From Phascolarctobacterium sp. ET69 (GTDB lineage Bacteria > Bacillota > Negativicutes > Acidaminococcales > Acidaminococcaceae): a stretch of DNA of 64,000 bases. Below the pieces are notes generated by a model. The model was not told the DNA's origin. It made no database searches and saw nothing but the letters and a program-made list of their open reading frames with translations. This document shows positions 39,001 to 49,087 of the stretch, piece by piece; the stretch's first letter is position 1; each line of letters opens with the position of its first letter. Location of the stretch: the NCBI RefSeq assembly GCF_023336935.1, contig NZ_JAMBLR010000001.1, positions 475,268 through 539,267 on the forward strand, read 5' to 3'. The position numbers were made by a program, and so were the translations under genes.

Positions 39001-39709
39001 CGTTTGTATCGTCGCTCAAATTAAAGCTGAGCTTAACGCGTTTGGTGCGCAGTTCACGCTCGTTAAAAGAAGTAAGCACGCCGTCTTTATCAAAGCATTT
39101 TACAAACTGGCCTTCCACAACAACATTATTTTCTTCTTCTGTTATATCGTCAAGCGGACGGGGTTCGCCCCTGAAATTCTTGCCCCAGATAACGCCATTG
39201 CCGTTTTTGCCTTTGCCGCCGTTTCCGTACAGCAATTCATACGCACGGGCAAAATCGGCATCTGCCTCACTGCCGCAGCTGCCGTTTTCTTCATAGTGGT
39301 AACTTTCCAAATCGTTTTGCGGCGGTTCTTCCGGCAAGGGTATTTCTTCCGGTATAGGCTGCCCGCTGCAATTTGTAACAACAAACTCCGTTTCTTCAGG
39401 CGGCTCCGGCGGCAGCGGAATTTCTTCCGTTTCGGCTTTAACATTAGCCTCCGCATTGCAGCAGGAAAGCTCTACCTTATGCAAAGAAAAAGCAGCGGCC
39501 AGTTTATCTGCCACTGCTAAAGCAAGCCTTTCTTCAACCGGAGCAGCGGCCTTATACTCAATTACCCATTCGGACTGTTCAACATCAACAAAAATCTTTT
39601 GCGGACGTATCAGCCTGGTATGCAAAAGGTCTGACTCCGAAAAGGACAATCCGGCTAAAAATTCAAAAAACTTAGCTGTATCGGGAACAATGCAATATTT
39701 AGCCTTCAT
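36026..39709 (-). CDS. polC: DNA polymerase III PolC-type alpha subunit, without the exonuclease insert
   Basis: A 1227-aa replicase, about 200 residues shorter than B. subtilis PolC (1437). Order: N-terminal domain with an acidic Glu/Pro linker, OB fold, PHP domain (VELHCHTKMSKMDA, AITDHGVVQ), then directly DHIIILAKNETGLRNLYKLV, where a DnaQ-like exonuclease with a D-x-E motif normally interrupts PHP. The catalytic KVPDIDLNFSGEY, the SRGSVGSSLVA loop and the zinc module CPECRYSEF...CPHCGTP are intact, and the beta-clamp motif QIDLF ends the protein. It is a continuous frame, so not broken. First in the proS-ispG direction cluster; terminator follows. Confidence 0.95.
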   Translation of the reverse strand: MKAKYCIVPDTAKFFEFLAGLSFSESDLLHTRLIRPQKIFVDVEQSEWVIEYKAAAPVEERLALAVADKLAAAFSLHKVELSCCNAEANVKAETEEIPLPPEPPEETEFVVTNCSGQPIPEEIPLPEEPPQNDLESYHYEENGSCGSEADADFARAYELLYGNGGKGKNGNGVIWGKNFRGEPRPLDDITEEENNVVVEGQFVKCFDKDGVLTSFNERELRTKRVKLSFNLSDDTNGIFINMYFQTLEECHKFKSLIKPGVYLRIMGDARRDRYAFDEMTIEPKGIMLIEKEERMDNAEVKRVELHCHTKMSKMDALTPMEDLVKKAIKWGHKALAITDHGVVQAFPFCYDAAEGSDLKLIFGMEGYLISDSGVEGVDIEPTDSIKKKKGTKTQLDHIIILAKNETGLRNLYKLVTLSHLKYYNSRPSRPSLPRAVIEEYRDGLILGSACEAGELYRAVRAGKSEEELLKIAAFYDYLEIQPLGNNMYMVRENKCTVEDLKNYNRKIYELGKKIGKMTVATCDVHFLNPEDSKYRTILQGVQNYKDADEQPPLYYRTTEEMLGEFEYLGKDIAYEVCVTNPNKVADMVDKIKPVPDRDQLYSPSIPGAVEALPKMVYDKAHEWYGDELPEIVAERIKTELDSIINNGFAILYYIAHKLVRKSLDDGYLVGSRGSVGSSLVATLIDITEVNPLAPHYRCPECRYSEFFTNNEYASGFDLPEKNCPHCGTPMWRDGHNIPFAVFLGFHGDKVPDIDLNFSGEYQPVAHKYTEELFGRDNVCRAGTISTVASKTAFGYVRKYYEEKGLTKHPAYMAGLVEGIAGLKRTTGQHPGGIMVVPRNMDIHYITPMNHPADERDSTTVTTHFDYHSINDRLVKLDILGHDDPTVIKLLEEFTHIKPTKIPIGDEATMSIFRDTEALGVTPEQINSSVGTYGIPEFGTRFVRQMVEDVQPKNFGQIVRVSGYSHGTDVWLNNAQDLIKEGKPPEDTIATRDDVMTNLIAMGVEPSLAFKTMEYVRKGKAAKNGLEPKMLDAMKAAKVPEWFINSCQTVKYLFPKAHAIAYVLMAYRIAYCKVHYPKAFYAAYFSVRAPEFDAAYIAKGKEYMKKFIKDVYAQGGKANNRDKDTVTYLELAVEMMERGLEFEPIDLYKSHPTRFLPTEKGVRIPLAALSGIGTSAALSIDEARSSGVPFISQEDLRVRSKVSKSVIEKLAEYGTLKDLPENDQIDLF

Positions 39710-39733
39710 TACCTTTACCTTTCATAAAACAAC

Positions 39734-40441
39734 TTAACTTAAATTTTCTACAGTAATAATTCCGGAAATTCTTTGCAATCCGCGGGCAAAACCGTCTTTA
39801 TCGGTTTCCCTGCCAATTTTTAAATAAAGCTCCAGAATTACCTCATTTTTTTGAGAATTATTTTTTACGTTCATTGTTTTTACTTTTATATCGTTTTCGG
39901 ATAAATACGAAGTAATATTTGTTATAATGCCCGGCTCGTTGTTGGCAACAATGCGGATATAACGGCGCGAATTGCGGTTGGAACTGGCAAAACGCTTTTC
40001 CCAGCTGCGGAACGAAACCAACGTGATAAGCATAATAGCCGTGGAAACAATGCTTATTACATACATTCCGGCACCTGCCGCCAGCCCTATTGCCGAAACC
40101 ATCCACAGGCTTGCCGCCGTAGTAAGCCCGCGCACGGTAACACCTTCATGCATAATAGTACCGGCGCCCAAAAAGCCGATGCCGCTTACTACCTGCGCCG
40201 CAATACGTGCAGAATCCCTGTTATTGGCATTGCTTATGCCACTCACGTAAGTGTCATCAAAGCCATACATGGAAACAAGCATTATAAGTGCCGAACCGGT
40301 GCAGACAAGTATATGGGTTCTGAACCCGGCAGGGCGGTCGCCGCTGCCGCGTTCTATACCTACAGCGCCTCCTAATACGGTTGCTAAAAGCAGCCGCAGG
40401 ATCATATCCCAGTTATGGGGACTTAACAAAAACTGATCCAT
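39734..40441 (-). CDS. MgtC/SapB family membrane protein
   Basis: A 235-aa protein. Four to five transmembrane helices contain the MgtC motifs GGAVGIERGSGDRPAGFRTH and VSGIGFLGAGTIM. The C-terminal 75 residues form an ACT-like soluble domain (YIRIVANNEPGIITNITSYLSENDI). MgtC proteins modulate Mg2+ homeostasis or F-ATPase; the physiological role here is unknown. It is 24 nt upstream of polC, co-directional. Confidence 0.87.
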   Translation of the reverse strand: MDQFLLSPHNWDMILRLLLATVLGGAVGIERGSGDRPAGFRTHILVCTGSALIMLVSMYGFDDTYVSGISNANNRDSARIAAQVVSGIGFLGAGTIMHEGVTVRGLTTAASLWMVSAIGLAAGAGMYVISIVSTAIMLITLVSFRSWEKRFASSNRNSRRYIRIVANNEPGIITNITSYLSENDIKVKTMNVKNNSQKNEVILELYLKIGRETDKDGFARGLQRISGIITVENLS

Positions 40442-40462
40442 AGAGACACCTCCAAAATTTTA

Positions 40463-42187
40463 TTATTTAGCCATCAATCCTGCCAGAATATTTTTAATTT
40501 CTTCAACATAGTCGCCTTCAAGCGGCAGGTATTTGATTTCGCCGTTTTTACGGATTTTAACTTCCAGCTGGCCGCTGCTTAAAGTTTTCGGGCCAACAAC
40601 AACTCTCAGCGGATAACCGATTAAATCTGCATCTTTAAATTTTACGCCCGGGCGTTCATTGCGGTCATCGATAACAGCTTCTACGCCAGCACGTTTAAGC
40701 TGCTGATAAATTTCTTCCGCTTTATCCCACGATTCTTTATCTTTAGCGTTCATGGGCACAACCAAAACTTCATACGGAGCAATGGCAACAGGCCAGATAA
40801 TGCCGTTTTCGTCATGGTTCTGCTCGATAGCTGCGGCCATGGTGCGGCTTACGCCGATACCGTAGCAGCCCATTACCATCGGGCGTTCCTTGCCTTCTTC
40901 ATCAAGGAAGGTTGCATGCAGTGCATCGCTGTATTTGGTATAAAGTTTAAATACCTGGCCAACTTCAATGCCGCGTGCCTTAACAACAGGAGCGCCGCAG
41001 TGCGGGCACGGGTCGCCTTCCTGAATCATGCGGATATCTGCAACATAAGTAACATTAAAATCGCGTTTAGGCTCAACATTTACAAAGTGGTAACCTTCTT
41101 CGTTTGCACCGCAGCAAATATTGTGCATATTCATAACAGTGCTGTCAACTACAACGGTAGCTTTTTTCAAATTAATGCCAACAGGGCCCATGTAACCGCC
41201 GATGGTTCCTGCTGCCGCAAGCTGTTCTTCGGAAGCCATTTCCAGGCTGTCTTCCAGTACGCCGCAGGTATTGACAATTTTAATTTCGTTAACCTCGTGG
41301 TCGCCGCGTACAAAGCAAAGAATTAAACCCTTGTTGCTGTTATAAGCTACTGCCTTAACGGAATGGTCAACCGGCAGTTTCAAATATGCGCACACATCGG
41401 CAATGGTTTTGCAGTCCGGAGTTACAACCTTTTCTTTTTCCTTAACTTCTTCATCAGCTGCTTCAATCGGTTTCAGTTCGGCTTTTTCAACGTTGGCCGC
41501 ATAATCGCATTTGCTGCAGAAAACAATTTCATTTTCGCCGCTGTTTGCAATAACGGTAAATTCATGGGAACCGCTGCCACCGATAGCACCGGAATCAGCT
41601 TCAACCGGGCGGAAGTTTAAACCGCAGCGCGTAAACACATTGTTGTACGCATCGTACATTTTTTTATAGGAAACCTCAAGGCCTGCTTCATCCTTATCGA
41701 AAGAATAAGCGTCCTTCATGATAAATTCGCGTCCGCGCAAAAGGCCGAAACGCGGTCTTTTTTCATCGCGGTATTTATTTTGAATCTGGTAAACATTTAG
41801 CGGAAGCTGACGGTAAGAGCGCACATCCTGGCGGATAAGCGTTGTTACCATTTCCTCATGCGTCGGGCCAAGGCAGAACGGTCTTTCGTGCCTGTCCATC
41901 AGTTTGAACATTTCCTGGCCGTATACATCCCAGCGGCCGCTTTCCTGCCAGATTTCCGCAGGCTGAACAATAGGCATTAAAAGTTCCTGTGCGCCTGCGT
42001 CGTCCATTTCCTCGCGGACGATATTTTCTATTTTTTTCAATACGCGCCATGCCAGCGGCAAATAGCTGTAAACACCTCCGGCAGCTTTACGGATAAAACC
42101 TGCGCGCAGCATCAGCTGATGGCTGACAACCTCCGCTTCAGCAGGAACTTCCCTTAAAGTAGGAGCGTACATTTGCGATACTCTCAT
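40463..42187 (-). CDS. proS: prolyl-tRNA synthetase (bacterial type)
   Basis: A 574-aa class II synthetase. Class II motif 2 ([20 protein letters not shown]) and motif 3 ([14 protein letters not shown]) are clear. The editing insertion domain (about residues 220-400) includes [10 protein letters not shown] and CPHCGAPVV, typical of the long bacterial form that clears Ala-tRNAPro. It starts at ATG 42187 overlapping the ispG stop. Confidence 0.96.
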   Translation of the reverse strand: MRVSQMYAPTLREVPAEAEVVSHQLMLRAGFIRKAAGGVYSYLPLAWRVLKKIENIVREEMDDAGAQELLMPIVQPAEIWQESGRWDVYGQEMFKLMDRHERPFCLGPTHEEMVTTLIRQDVRSYRQLPLNVYQIQNKYRDEKRPRFGLLRGREFIMKDAYSFDKDEAGLEVSYKKMYDAYNNVFTRCGLNFRPVEADSGAIGGSGSHEFTVIANSGENEIVFCSKCDYAANVEKAELKPIEAADEEVKEKEKVVTPDCKTIADVCAYLKLPVDHSVKAVAYNSNKGLILCFVRGDHEVNEIKIVNTCGVLEDSLEMASEEQLAAAGTIGGYMGPVGINLKKATVVVDSTVMNMHNICCGANEEGYHFVNVEPKRDFNVTYVADIRMIQEGDPCPHCGAPVVKARGIEVGQVFKLYTKYSDALHATFLDEEGKERPMVMGCYGIGVSRTMAAAIEQNHDENGIIWPVAIAPYEVLVVPMNAKDKESWDKAEEIYQQLKRAGVEAVIDDRNERPGVKFKDADLIGYPLRVVVGPKTLSSGQLEVKIRKNGEIKYLPLEGDYVEEIKNILAGLMAK

Positions 42188-43257
42188 TATTTATTCTTCC
42201 TTTCCATCAAAATTTTATCTATTTCTTTAAATAATTCATCAACTATTTCTTCTTCTTTAACTTTGCGTAGAATTTCCCCTTTACGGAACAGCAACCCTTC
42301 GCCTATGCCGCCTGCAATGCCGACATCTGCTTCACGCGCTTCACCGGGGCCGTTTACAACGCAGCCCATAACGGCAACTGTTATGGGTTCGGTAATGCCG
42401 TCCAGCTTTTTCTCCACAGTAAGTGCCAGCTTTTCAAGGTTAATTCTCGTTCTGCCGCAGGTTGGGCACGAAATAAGCGTCGGCCCGTATTCACGCAGCC
42501 CCAGTGCTTTTAAAATGGCAAAGCCGGTTTTAACTTCCTGCACAGGGTCGCCGGTAAGTGATACCCTTATGGTATCGCCAATGCCTTCCGCAAGCAGCGT
42601 GCCAATGCCTACTGCCGATTTTATAATTCCGGAATTAATTGTACCGGCTTCGGTAATACCTACATGCAGCGGATAATCGCACTGCGAAGCAAGCAGGCGG
42701 TAAGCCGCTATCGTCAGCGGCACATCATGCGCTTTAAGCGAAATTTTAATGTTGCGATAATCCATACTTTCCAAAATACGGATATGGCGCCAGGCAGCCT
42801 CTACCAGTGCTTCCGGCGTAGGATGCCCATATTTTTCCAGTAAGTCTTTCGGCAGTGAACCGGCGTTGACGCCTATACGGATAGGGATGTTTAACGGCTT
42901 CACCGCTTCCACAACGGCACGCACCTTATCTTCACCGCCGATATTGCCGGGGTTCAGGCGCAATCCGCTTACTCCTGCATCAACAGCCGCCAAAGCCAGT
43001 TTATAATCAAAATGAATATCGGCAATTACCGGTATCGGGCTTTTTTTAACAATTTCCTTCAAGCCTTCTGCAGCTGTCATATCGGGTACGGCACAGCGTA
43101 CAATATCGCAGCCGGCTTCGGCAAGGCGGTTAATTTGTGCCAGTGTCGCCGCAGAGTCGTCAGTATGCGTATTAGTCATCGACTGCACTGCAACAGGCGC
43201 ACCGCCGCCTATTTTTACATTGCCCAACTGAATTTGCCTTGTTTTCCTGCGTTCCAT
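42187..43257 (-). CDS. ispG: 4-hydroxy-3-methylbut-2-en-1-yl diphosphate synthase
   Basis: A 356-aa 4Fe-4S enzyme of the MEP isoprenoid pathway that reduces MEcPP to HMBPP. The TIM barrel carries [11 protein letters not shown] and [10 protein letters not shown]. The cluster-binding C-terminus has SCPTCGRT and [10 protein letters not shown], with the conserved Cys and Glu. It is clustered with dxr from the same pathway. It may receive electrons from a ferredoxin such as the one at 47.3 kb. Confidence 0.97.
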   Translation of the reverse strand: MERRKTRQIQLGNVKIGGGAPVAVQSMTNTHTDDSAATLAQINRLAEAGCDIVRCAVPDMTAAEGLKEIVKKSPIPVIADIHFDYKLALAAVDAGVSGLRLNPGNIGGEDKVRAVVEAVKPLNIPIRIGVNAGSLPKDLLEKYGHPTPEALVEAAWRHIRILESMDYRNIKISLKAHDVPLTIAAYRLLASQCDYPLHVGITEAGTINSGIIKSAVGIGTLLAEGIGDTIRVSLTGDPVQEVKTGFAILKALGLREYGPTLISCPTCGRTRINLEKLALTVEKKLDGITEPITVAVMGCVVNGPGEAREADVGIAGGIGEGLLFRKGEILRKVKEEEIVDELFKEIDKILMERKNK

Positions 43258-43269
43258 CAGGCCACCTCT

Positions 43270-44286
43270 TTATCTGGATATATCACTGAAAACAGCCCAC
43301 ACGGTTAAAGTTAAAATAAGCCCAACGCCAATGCTCTGAATCATTGTCGCAGCTTTTTCTCCCAGCGGTTTCCCGCGCAGGGCTTCTAAAATCAACAGCA
43401 CAAAATGCCCGCCGTCCAGCGCAGGCAGCGGCAGCAAATTAATAATGCCAAGGTTAATGCTTAAAAGCGCCGTAAGGTTCAAAAGCGGCATCCAGCCGTT
43501 TTCTGCGGCTTCACCGGCAATTTTTGCTATGCCGATAGGGCCTGTTACGTCTGCCGGAGCAGCACCGGTAACAATTTTATACAAGCCGTCCAACATCATC
43601 AAAGTAATATATTCGGTATACTTAAAGCCCATTTTAAGCGATTCGAAAATGCTGAAATTTTTATGCTCAATCTGCGGCGAAATACCAACCAAAGGCTTGC
43701 CGTAATCTTTATCATATTCCGGTTTTAAGGTATAATCCCTGGTTACGCCGTTGCGTTCGGCGCTTAATACTACTTCTTTTTCGCCGTAGCTGTTTATTTC
43801 AAGCACCATGTCATTCCACGTTGCAACCTGCTTTCCGCCTACCGCAATAATACGGTCGCCGGGCTGCAAACCCGCTTCAACGGCTGCTTTGCCGGGCATT
43901 ACCCCGCCAAGCACCGGCTTATCAACCGGCAAATCAAGCCCGTTAACGGCAAAAATACCGGTAAACAGCACCACGGGTAAAATAAAATTCATTAAAACGC
44001 CCGCCAGAATAACAAGCATTCTTGAAGGAATTGGTTTTGATTTAAACGCACCTTCATCGGCAGGTTCATCCGGTTCCATACCGGCAATTTTATTATAACC
44101 GCCTAACGGAATGATTCTTAAACTGTACAGCGTTTCTCCATATTTTTTCTGAATAATGTTCGGGCCAAAGCCTATTGCAAACTCATCAACCCGCATCCCC
44201 GTCATTTTAGCAGTAATAAAATGCCCAAATTCGTGTACCGTTACAAGTACGCCAAAAACAAACAGGGCAGCCAATATAGTTATCAC
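43270..44286 (-). CDS. rseP: RIP metalloprotease RseP/RasP
   Basis: A 338-aa site-2 protease. The zinc site VHEFGHFITAK is in the first transmembrane helix, one PDZ domain covers residues about 110-190 (GVMPGKAAVEAGLQPGDRI), and the C-terminal LPLPALDGGHF supplies the third ligand. It cleaves membrane-bound anti-sigma factors and remnant signal peptides. It is located in the canonical dxr-rseP order. The single PDZ is typical of Gram-positive forms. Confidence 0.95.
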   Translation of the reverse strand: MITILAALFVFGVLVTVHEFGHFITAKMTGMRVDEFAIGFGPNIIQKKYGETLYSLRIIPLGGYNKIAGMEPDEPADEGAFKSKPIPSRMLVILAGVLMNFILPVVLFTGIFAVNGLDLPVDKPVLGGVMPGKAAVEAGLQPGDRIIAVGGKQVATWNDMVLEINSYGEKEVVLSAERNGVTRDYTLKPEYDKDYGKPLVGISPQIEHKNFSIFESLKMGFKYTEYITLMMLDGLYKIVTGAAPADVTGPIGIAKIAGEAAENGWMPLLNLTALLSINLGIINLLPLPALDGGHFVLLILEALRGKPLGEKAATMIQSIGVGLILTLTVWAVFSDISR

Positions 44287-44305
44287 AAAAATCCTCCTGT
44301 ATTTT

Positions 44306-45457
44306 TTACAAGTTATTCAAAAAATCCTTTGCGGCACATCTTGCAGAAGCATCTGCGTTTTCAATATCTTCCAGCACCGGCTGCAAAATATTCTGATGTC
44401 TGCCGACAACATGTTCTATGGTTTTAACTATGTCCATGTATTTAATTTTTCCGTCTAAAAATGCATAAACGGCTTCTTCGTTGGCTGCGTTAAACGCACA
44501 CGGCAGCGTTCCGCCCTGTCGTCCGCATTCAACGGCAATTTTAAGGGCAGGAAATGCTTCTGTATCAGGAGCAAGGAACGTAAGCGTTCCCGCTTTTACA
44601 AAATCAAGCTGCCCAAAAGTATTATCATAACGCTCAGGATATGAAAAAGCATACTGTATGGGCAGACGCATATCCGGCAGCCCCATTTGCGCAATAACGG
44701 AACCATCTGTAAATTCCACCATGGAATGAACTATGCTTTGCGGATGTACAACAACATCTATTTTATCATAAGGCATGTCAAACAGCCAGTACGCTTCTAT
44801 AACTTCAAGGCCTTTATTGGCAAGTGTTGAGGAATCAACCGTTATTTTTCTTCCCATGCTCCAGTTAGGATGCTTTAAACATTGCTCCAGAGTAACATCT
44901 GCAAGTTCTGCTTTTGTTTTTCCCAAAAACGGCCCGCCGCTGGCAGTAATAATAAGGCGTTTTACCTCATTTTTTCTGCCGCCCTGCAGCGACTGGAAAA
45001 TAGCGCTGTGCTCGCTGTCTACCGGAGTAAGCGAAACATTATGCTGTTTTACCGCTGCCATAACGATACTGCCGGCAGCAACAAGCGTTTCTTTATTGGC
45101 AAGCGCTATGTCCTTGCCATGCTTAATTGCCTCCAGCGTCGGCAAAAGCCCGGCATAGCCTACCATTGAAGCCAGCACTGTGTTAATTCCGTCATAGGTT
45201 ACGGCTTCCAAAAGCCCTTCCCTGCCTGCCAGAATTTTAGTTTTGCCGGTATAGCGTTCTTTTAAGCGCTGCGCAGCTTTTTCATCAGTTAAAACGGCCA
45301 TATCAGGAGCAAACTTTTCAATCTGTTCCTCCAGCAGTTTATCGTTTACATGCGCAGCCAAAACCTTTATCTGCAGTTTATCCGGGTTGGCAGCAGCAAC
45401 TTCCAATGTTTGTTTGCCAATGGAACCTGTACTGCCAAGAACGGCTATCTTCTTCAT
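44306..45457 (-). CDS. dxr: 1-deoxy-D-xylulose 5-phosphate reductoisomerase
   Basis: A 383-aa NADPH enzyme, first committed step of the MEP pathway. VLGSTGSIGKQTLEV is the nucleotide-binding loop, PVDSEHSAIFQ and TASGGPF are active-site blocks, and the C-terminal helical domain ends the protein. ATG 45457, seven bases after GGAGG, is preferred to the ATG six bases upstream. Confidence 0.97.
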   Translation of the reverse strand: MKKIAVLGSTGSIGKQTLEVAAANPDKLQIKVLAAHVNDKLLEEQIEKFAPDMAVLTDEKAAQRLKERYTGKTKILAGREGLLEAVTYDGINTVLASMVGYAGLLPTLEAIKHGKDIALANKETLVAAGSIVMAAVKQHNVSLTPVDSEHSAIFQSLQGGRKNEVKRLIITASGGPFLGKTKAELADVTLEQCLKHPNWSMGRKITVDSSTLANKGLEVIEAYWLFDMPYDKIDVVVHPQSIVHSMVEFTDGSVIAQMGLPDMRLPIQYAFSYPERYDNTFGQLDFVKAGTLTFLAPDTEAFPALKIAVECGRQGGTLPCAFNAANEEAVYAFLDGKIKYMDIVKTIEHVVGRHQNILQPVLEDIENADASARCAAKDFLNNL

Positions 45458-45475
45458 TTTCATGCCTCCAAAAGC

Positions 45476-46369
45476 TTACATAAACAAGGTGTTAAGCATT
45501 ACGCTGAACAGAAAAACATAATATCCGACCGGCATTGCAAACAGAAGGCTGTCGCAGCGGTCAAGCACGCCGCCATGCCCCGGAAAGATTTTGCCGGAAT
45601 CTTTAACACCAAAAGAACGTTTCAAAACGGATTCCACCAAATCGCCAAGCGGCGCAACAATTGCTACGCCAAAGCCCAAAAGCACGGAAAGCATTAAAGA
45701 ACCCTGGAATACGCCTGCGGTATTAAGATAATGCAAACTGCCCATAATAACAAGCACGCAGCCGATAAAACCGGCTATCGCACCTTCCACAGACTTATTG
45801 GGGCTTATGGACGGGCAAAGCTTGTGTTTGCCGAAGGCAGAACCTGCAAAATAGGCAAAAGTATCGCTTGCCCAGGTTCCAAGCATAATAACCCAGAACA
45901 ATATTTCTCCGCGGTCAATAGGCAGACCCCACAGGCTCACCTGTAAATCCGCCGAAGTAAAATACATGGCGTCACGCAGCAAAATAAAATGTGCAAAGCC
46001 AAAGCCGATATACACTACTGCCATAACCGAAAGCGCAGTATTAAAAGCCCACTTGCCATCGTTATGATGGCGCGCCATGCCTTCAAGCAGCACCAAAATG
46101 CAGCCCAGCATTAAAAACGCCGGAAGCAGAATAAAAGAATAAATGCTTATCACGCGGAATACCGATGCCGTATAAATAAGGCAGATGGCAGTTATACCGG
46201 TAGAAAGCCAGTAAATGTCATGACCGTTTGCACGCGCCATATTCCTGAGCTCAAACAAGCCTACCGTTGCCAGCGCAAAAACCGCAGCATCAAATAAATA
46301 TCCGCCCTGATGAATTAAAAATATAACTACCGGCAAAGCAACTACGCCGGTTATAATTCTTTTTAACAT
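45476..46369 (-). CDS. cdsA: phosphatidate cytidylyltransferase
   Basis: A 297-aa integral membrane enzyme (about eight helices) that makes CDP-diacylglycerol. The signature ending VLKRSFGVKDSGKIFPGHGGVLDRCDS contains the catalytic Asp residues. ATG 46369 follows GGCGGTG. It lies between uppS and dxr as in most Bacillota. Confidence 0.95.
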   Translation of the reverse strand: MLKRIITGVVALPVVIFLIHQGGYLFDAAVFALATVGLFELRNMARANGHDIYWLSTGITAICLIYTASVFRVISIYSFILLPAFLMLGCILVLLEGMARHHNDGKWAFNTALSVMAVVYIGFGFAHFILLRDAMYFTSADLQVSLWGLPIDRGEILFWVIMLGTWASDTFAYFAGSAFGKHKLCPSISPNKSVEGAIAGFIGCVLVIMGSLHYLNTAGVFQGSLMLSVLLGFGVAIVAPLGDLVESVLKRSFGVKDSGKIFPGHGGVLDRCDSLLFAMPVGYYVFLFSVMLNTLFM

Positions 46370-46383
46370 TGCCACACCGCCAC

Positions 46384-47163
46384 TTATTTAGTAATTAAAC
46401 CGCCATAACGGCGCTCACGCCCGCCATACGCCTTCACTGCCTCCAAAAACATTTCCGGCGTAAACGCAGGCCAGTATACTTCCGTAGTCCAAATTTCTGC
46501 ATAGGCAATCTGCCACAGCATAAAATTGCTTATACGCAAATCGCCGCCCGGGCGGATTAACAAATCCGGTGCCGGCAGCCCTCTGGTATATAAATAATCT
46601 TCAAATTTCTGTGAATCTATATCTTCAACCCGCAGCACGCCGCCCTGCACATCGCTGACAATATTTTGAACAGCATGCAGAATTTCAGCCTGTCCGCCGT
46701 AGTTTATAGCCAAATTTAAAACAATGCCGGTATTATCCGCAGTAACTTTTTCGGCATATTCCATTTTTTTCTTTACTGTTTCCGGCAGTCCTTCACGGCT
46801 GCCCATAAAACGCACTTTAACGTTGTTTTTATGGAACTCCTCAATTTCACTGGTTAAATAACGGCTTAAAAGCTCCATAATAAAGTTAACTTCCGTTACG
46901 GGGCGTTTCCAGTTTTCTGTAGAAAACGCATAAGCGCTGATAATTTTAACGCCTATCTTATCGGCAGTTTTAACAATATTTTTTAAAGTTTCCGCCCCGG
47001 CCTGATGCCCGAAAGTGCGCGGCTTGCCCTGCGCTTTGGCCCAGCGTCCGTTGCCGTCCATAATGATGGCAATATGCTGCGGTACTTTTTCCAAATCTAT
47101 TCCACTAACGTCAACATTCAAATCGTTATTGCCGGTTTTAAATTTAAATAATGTATTAAACAC
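46384..47163 (-). CDS. uppS: undecaprenyl diphosphate synthase
   Basis: A 259-aa cis-prenyltransferase that makes the lipid carrier for cell-wall polymers. AIIMDGNGRWAKAQGKPRT holds the catalytic Asp, and RPGGDLRISNFMLWQIAYAEI is the IPP-binding signature. It starts at GTG 47163 with AAAGGTG upstream. First gene after a terminator, so a promoter probably lies in 47164-47187, though none is clear. Confidence 0.96.
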   Translation of the reverse strand: MFNTLFKFKTGNNDLNVDVSGIDLEKVPQHIAIIMDGNGRWAKAQGKPRTFGHQAGAETLKNIVKTADKIGVKIISAYAFSTENWKRPVTEVNFIMELLSRYLTSEIEEFHKNNVKVRFMGSREGLPETVKKKMEYAEKVTADNTGIVLNLAINYGGQAEILHAVQNIVSDVQGGVLRVEDIDSQKFEDYLYTRGLPAPDLLIRPGGDLRISNFMLWQIAYAEIWTTEVYWPAFTPEMFLEAVKAYGGRERRYGGLITK

Positions 47164-47187
47164 GATATCACCTTTCCGTTAAAGGCA

Positions 47188-47235
47188 ATAAAACTGAGGC
47201 ACCTCCCCTAAAAAGAGGAGGCCACTTCAGTTTTA
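47188..47235 (-). terminator. terminator after the ferredoxin gene
   Basis: A long stem, AAAACTGA / TCAGTTTT outside and CCTCC / GGAGG inside, with a T-rich minus-strand tail (TTTTATTG). Symmetric enough to act both ways. It separates the pyrH-frr-ferredoxin unit from uppS. Confidence 0.75.
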
Positions 47236-47244
47236 TGCAATAAA

Positions 47245-47415
47245 TCAGGGTTGTTTAATTGCACCAACCGGGCAAACGCCTGCACAAGCGCCGCATTCAA
47301 CGCATTCTTCGCCGATTTCGTATTTGCCGTCGACTTCTTTAATTGCGCCAACCGGGCAGGTTGCAGCGCAAGAGCCGCAGCCTACACATTCTTCTTTATT
47401 AATTTTGAGTGCCAT
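47245..47415 (-). CDS. 2[4Fe-4S] ferredoxin
   Basis: A 56-aa clostridial-type ferredoxin with two cluster motifs, ECVGCGSCAATCPVGAI and ECVECGACAGVCPVGAI. It is a small soluble low-potential electron carrier, suited to an anaerobe, and could supply IspG or an Etf-type enzyme. ATG 47415 has GGAGG upstream. It overlaps the 78-aa gene by 17 nt. Confidence 0.93.
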   Translation of the reverse strand: MALKINKEECVGCGSCAATCPVGAIKEVDGKYEIGEECVECGACAGVCPVGAIKQP

Positions 47416-47635
47416 TATGTACGCCTCCTTTCCTATACCTTCTCACCACGGTGATTTCTGCTTTATTGTTATCCAGCTTGCGCTGTCTAACCACATATTC
47501 GCAAGGGCAGCCCTCCTGCGGTCTGTCCTTAAATTTGGGCGGTTCTGTTACAACAATGCTGCACTCGTATCCAGCTTCGCGCAGAATTTTAACCGCCGCC
47601 TCAGCTTCAAAAGCAAGCACATTCGGAAATTCCAT
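47399..47635 (-). CDS. hypothetical protein between frr and ferredoxin
   Basis: A 78-aa protein: MEFPNVLAFEAEAAVKILREAGYECSIVVTEPP, then CPCEYVVRQRKLDNNKAEITVVRRY. The beta-alpha-beta start and the strand pair resemble a small PASTA-like or DUF2007-like fold, but no family is certain. The ATG overlaps the frr stop (TGATG), and the 3' end overlaps the ferredoxin start. Confidence 0.75.
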   Translation of the reverse strand: MEFPNVLAFEAEAAVKILREAGYECSIVVTEPPKFKDRPQEGCPCEYVVRQRKLDNNKAEITVVRRYRKGGVHNGTQN

Positions 47636-48198
47636 CAAATTTCCATAACTTCCTTTTCTTTATGTTCCATAACGGTATCAACTTCTTTAATAAATTTATC
47701 CGTCATTTTCTGAATGTCATCATTAGCTTTTTTAGCTTCGTCTTCCGTAATTTCCTTGGCTTTTTCAGCTTTCTTTACGGAGTCGTTTGCTTCACGGCGC
47801 AGGTTTCTGATGCTTACACGTGCGTCTTCTGCTTTTTTGTGTACGGTTTTAACCAGTTCCTTACGTCTTTCTTCCGTAAGCTGAGGAAGATTAAGACGAA
47901 TAACGCTGCCGTCGCTGTTCGGGTTCAAGCCCAAATCGGATTTCATAATGGCGCGTTCAATATCTTTCAAGAGATTTTTCTCCCAGGGCTGAATAACAAT
48001 CATGCGCGGTTCCGGTACGGTTACGCTGGCAACCTGGTTTACAGGTGTAGGGGTGCCGTAATATTCAACCATTACCTTATCAAGCAGCGAAACGCTGGCA
48101 CGGCCGGCGCGCACCGAAGCAAGGTCAACGCGCAGCACTTCAATAGTTTTCTGCATTTTGGTCTGTGCCGTCGATAAAATTTCCTTTATTTCTGCCAT
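47635..48198 (-). CDS. frr: ribosome recycling factor
   Basis: A 187-aa protein with the RRF three-helix bundle and beta domain: TIEVLRVDLASVRAGRAS, VEYYGTPTPVNQVAS, RLNLPQLTEERRKELVK and AKEITEDEAKKANDDIQKMTD. It splits post-termination ribosomes with EF-G. ATG 48198 with GGGAGG is chosen over an upstream ATG inside pyrH. Confidence 0.97.
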   Translation of the reverse strand: MAEIKEILSTAQTKMQKTIEVLRVDLASVRAGRASVSLLDKVMVEYYGTPTPVNQVASVTVPEPRMIVIQPWEKNLLKDIERAIMKSDLGLNPNSDGSVIRLNLPQLTEERRKELVKTVHKKAEDARVSIRNLRREANDSVKKAEKAKEITEDEAKKANDDIQKMTDKFIKEVDTVMEHKEKEVMEI

Positions 48199-48199
48199 T

Positions 48200-48937
<738 letters not shown>

Positions 48938-49042
48938 CTATACTTCAAATTTACATACTTACACATCTTATTTTCTATTCTACAAATTGTCTGTTTTTCC
49001 TCTTTTTAACAGGCATAATTTATGATATCTTTGTAAAAAGGC

Positions 49043-49078
49043 AAAAAATAAAGAGAACACCAAAGTGTTCTCTTTATT
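49043..49078 (-). terminator. terminator after tsf
   Basis: A 14-bp perfect stem (AATAAAGAGAACAC / GTGTTCTCTTTATT) with a 4-nt loop, followed by TTTTTTGC on the minus strand. pyrH therefore needs its own promoter in 48926-49042, where I see no strong match. Confidence 0.85.
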
Positions 49079-49087
49079 AAACAAGTT

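Noticed and set aside
36026..39709. PolC as a truncated pseudogene
   Set aside because: Although short, the frame is continuous and all polymerase motifs are kept; only the exonuclease insert is absent.
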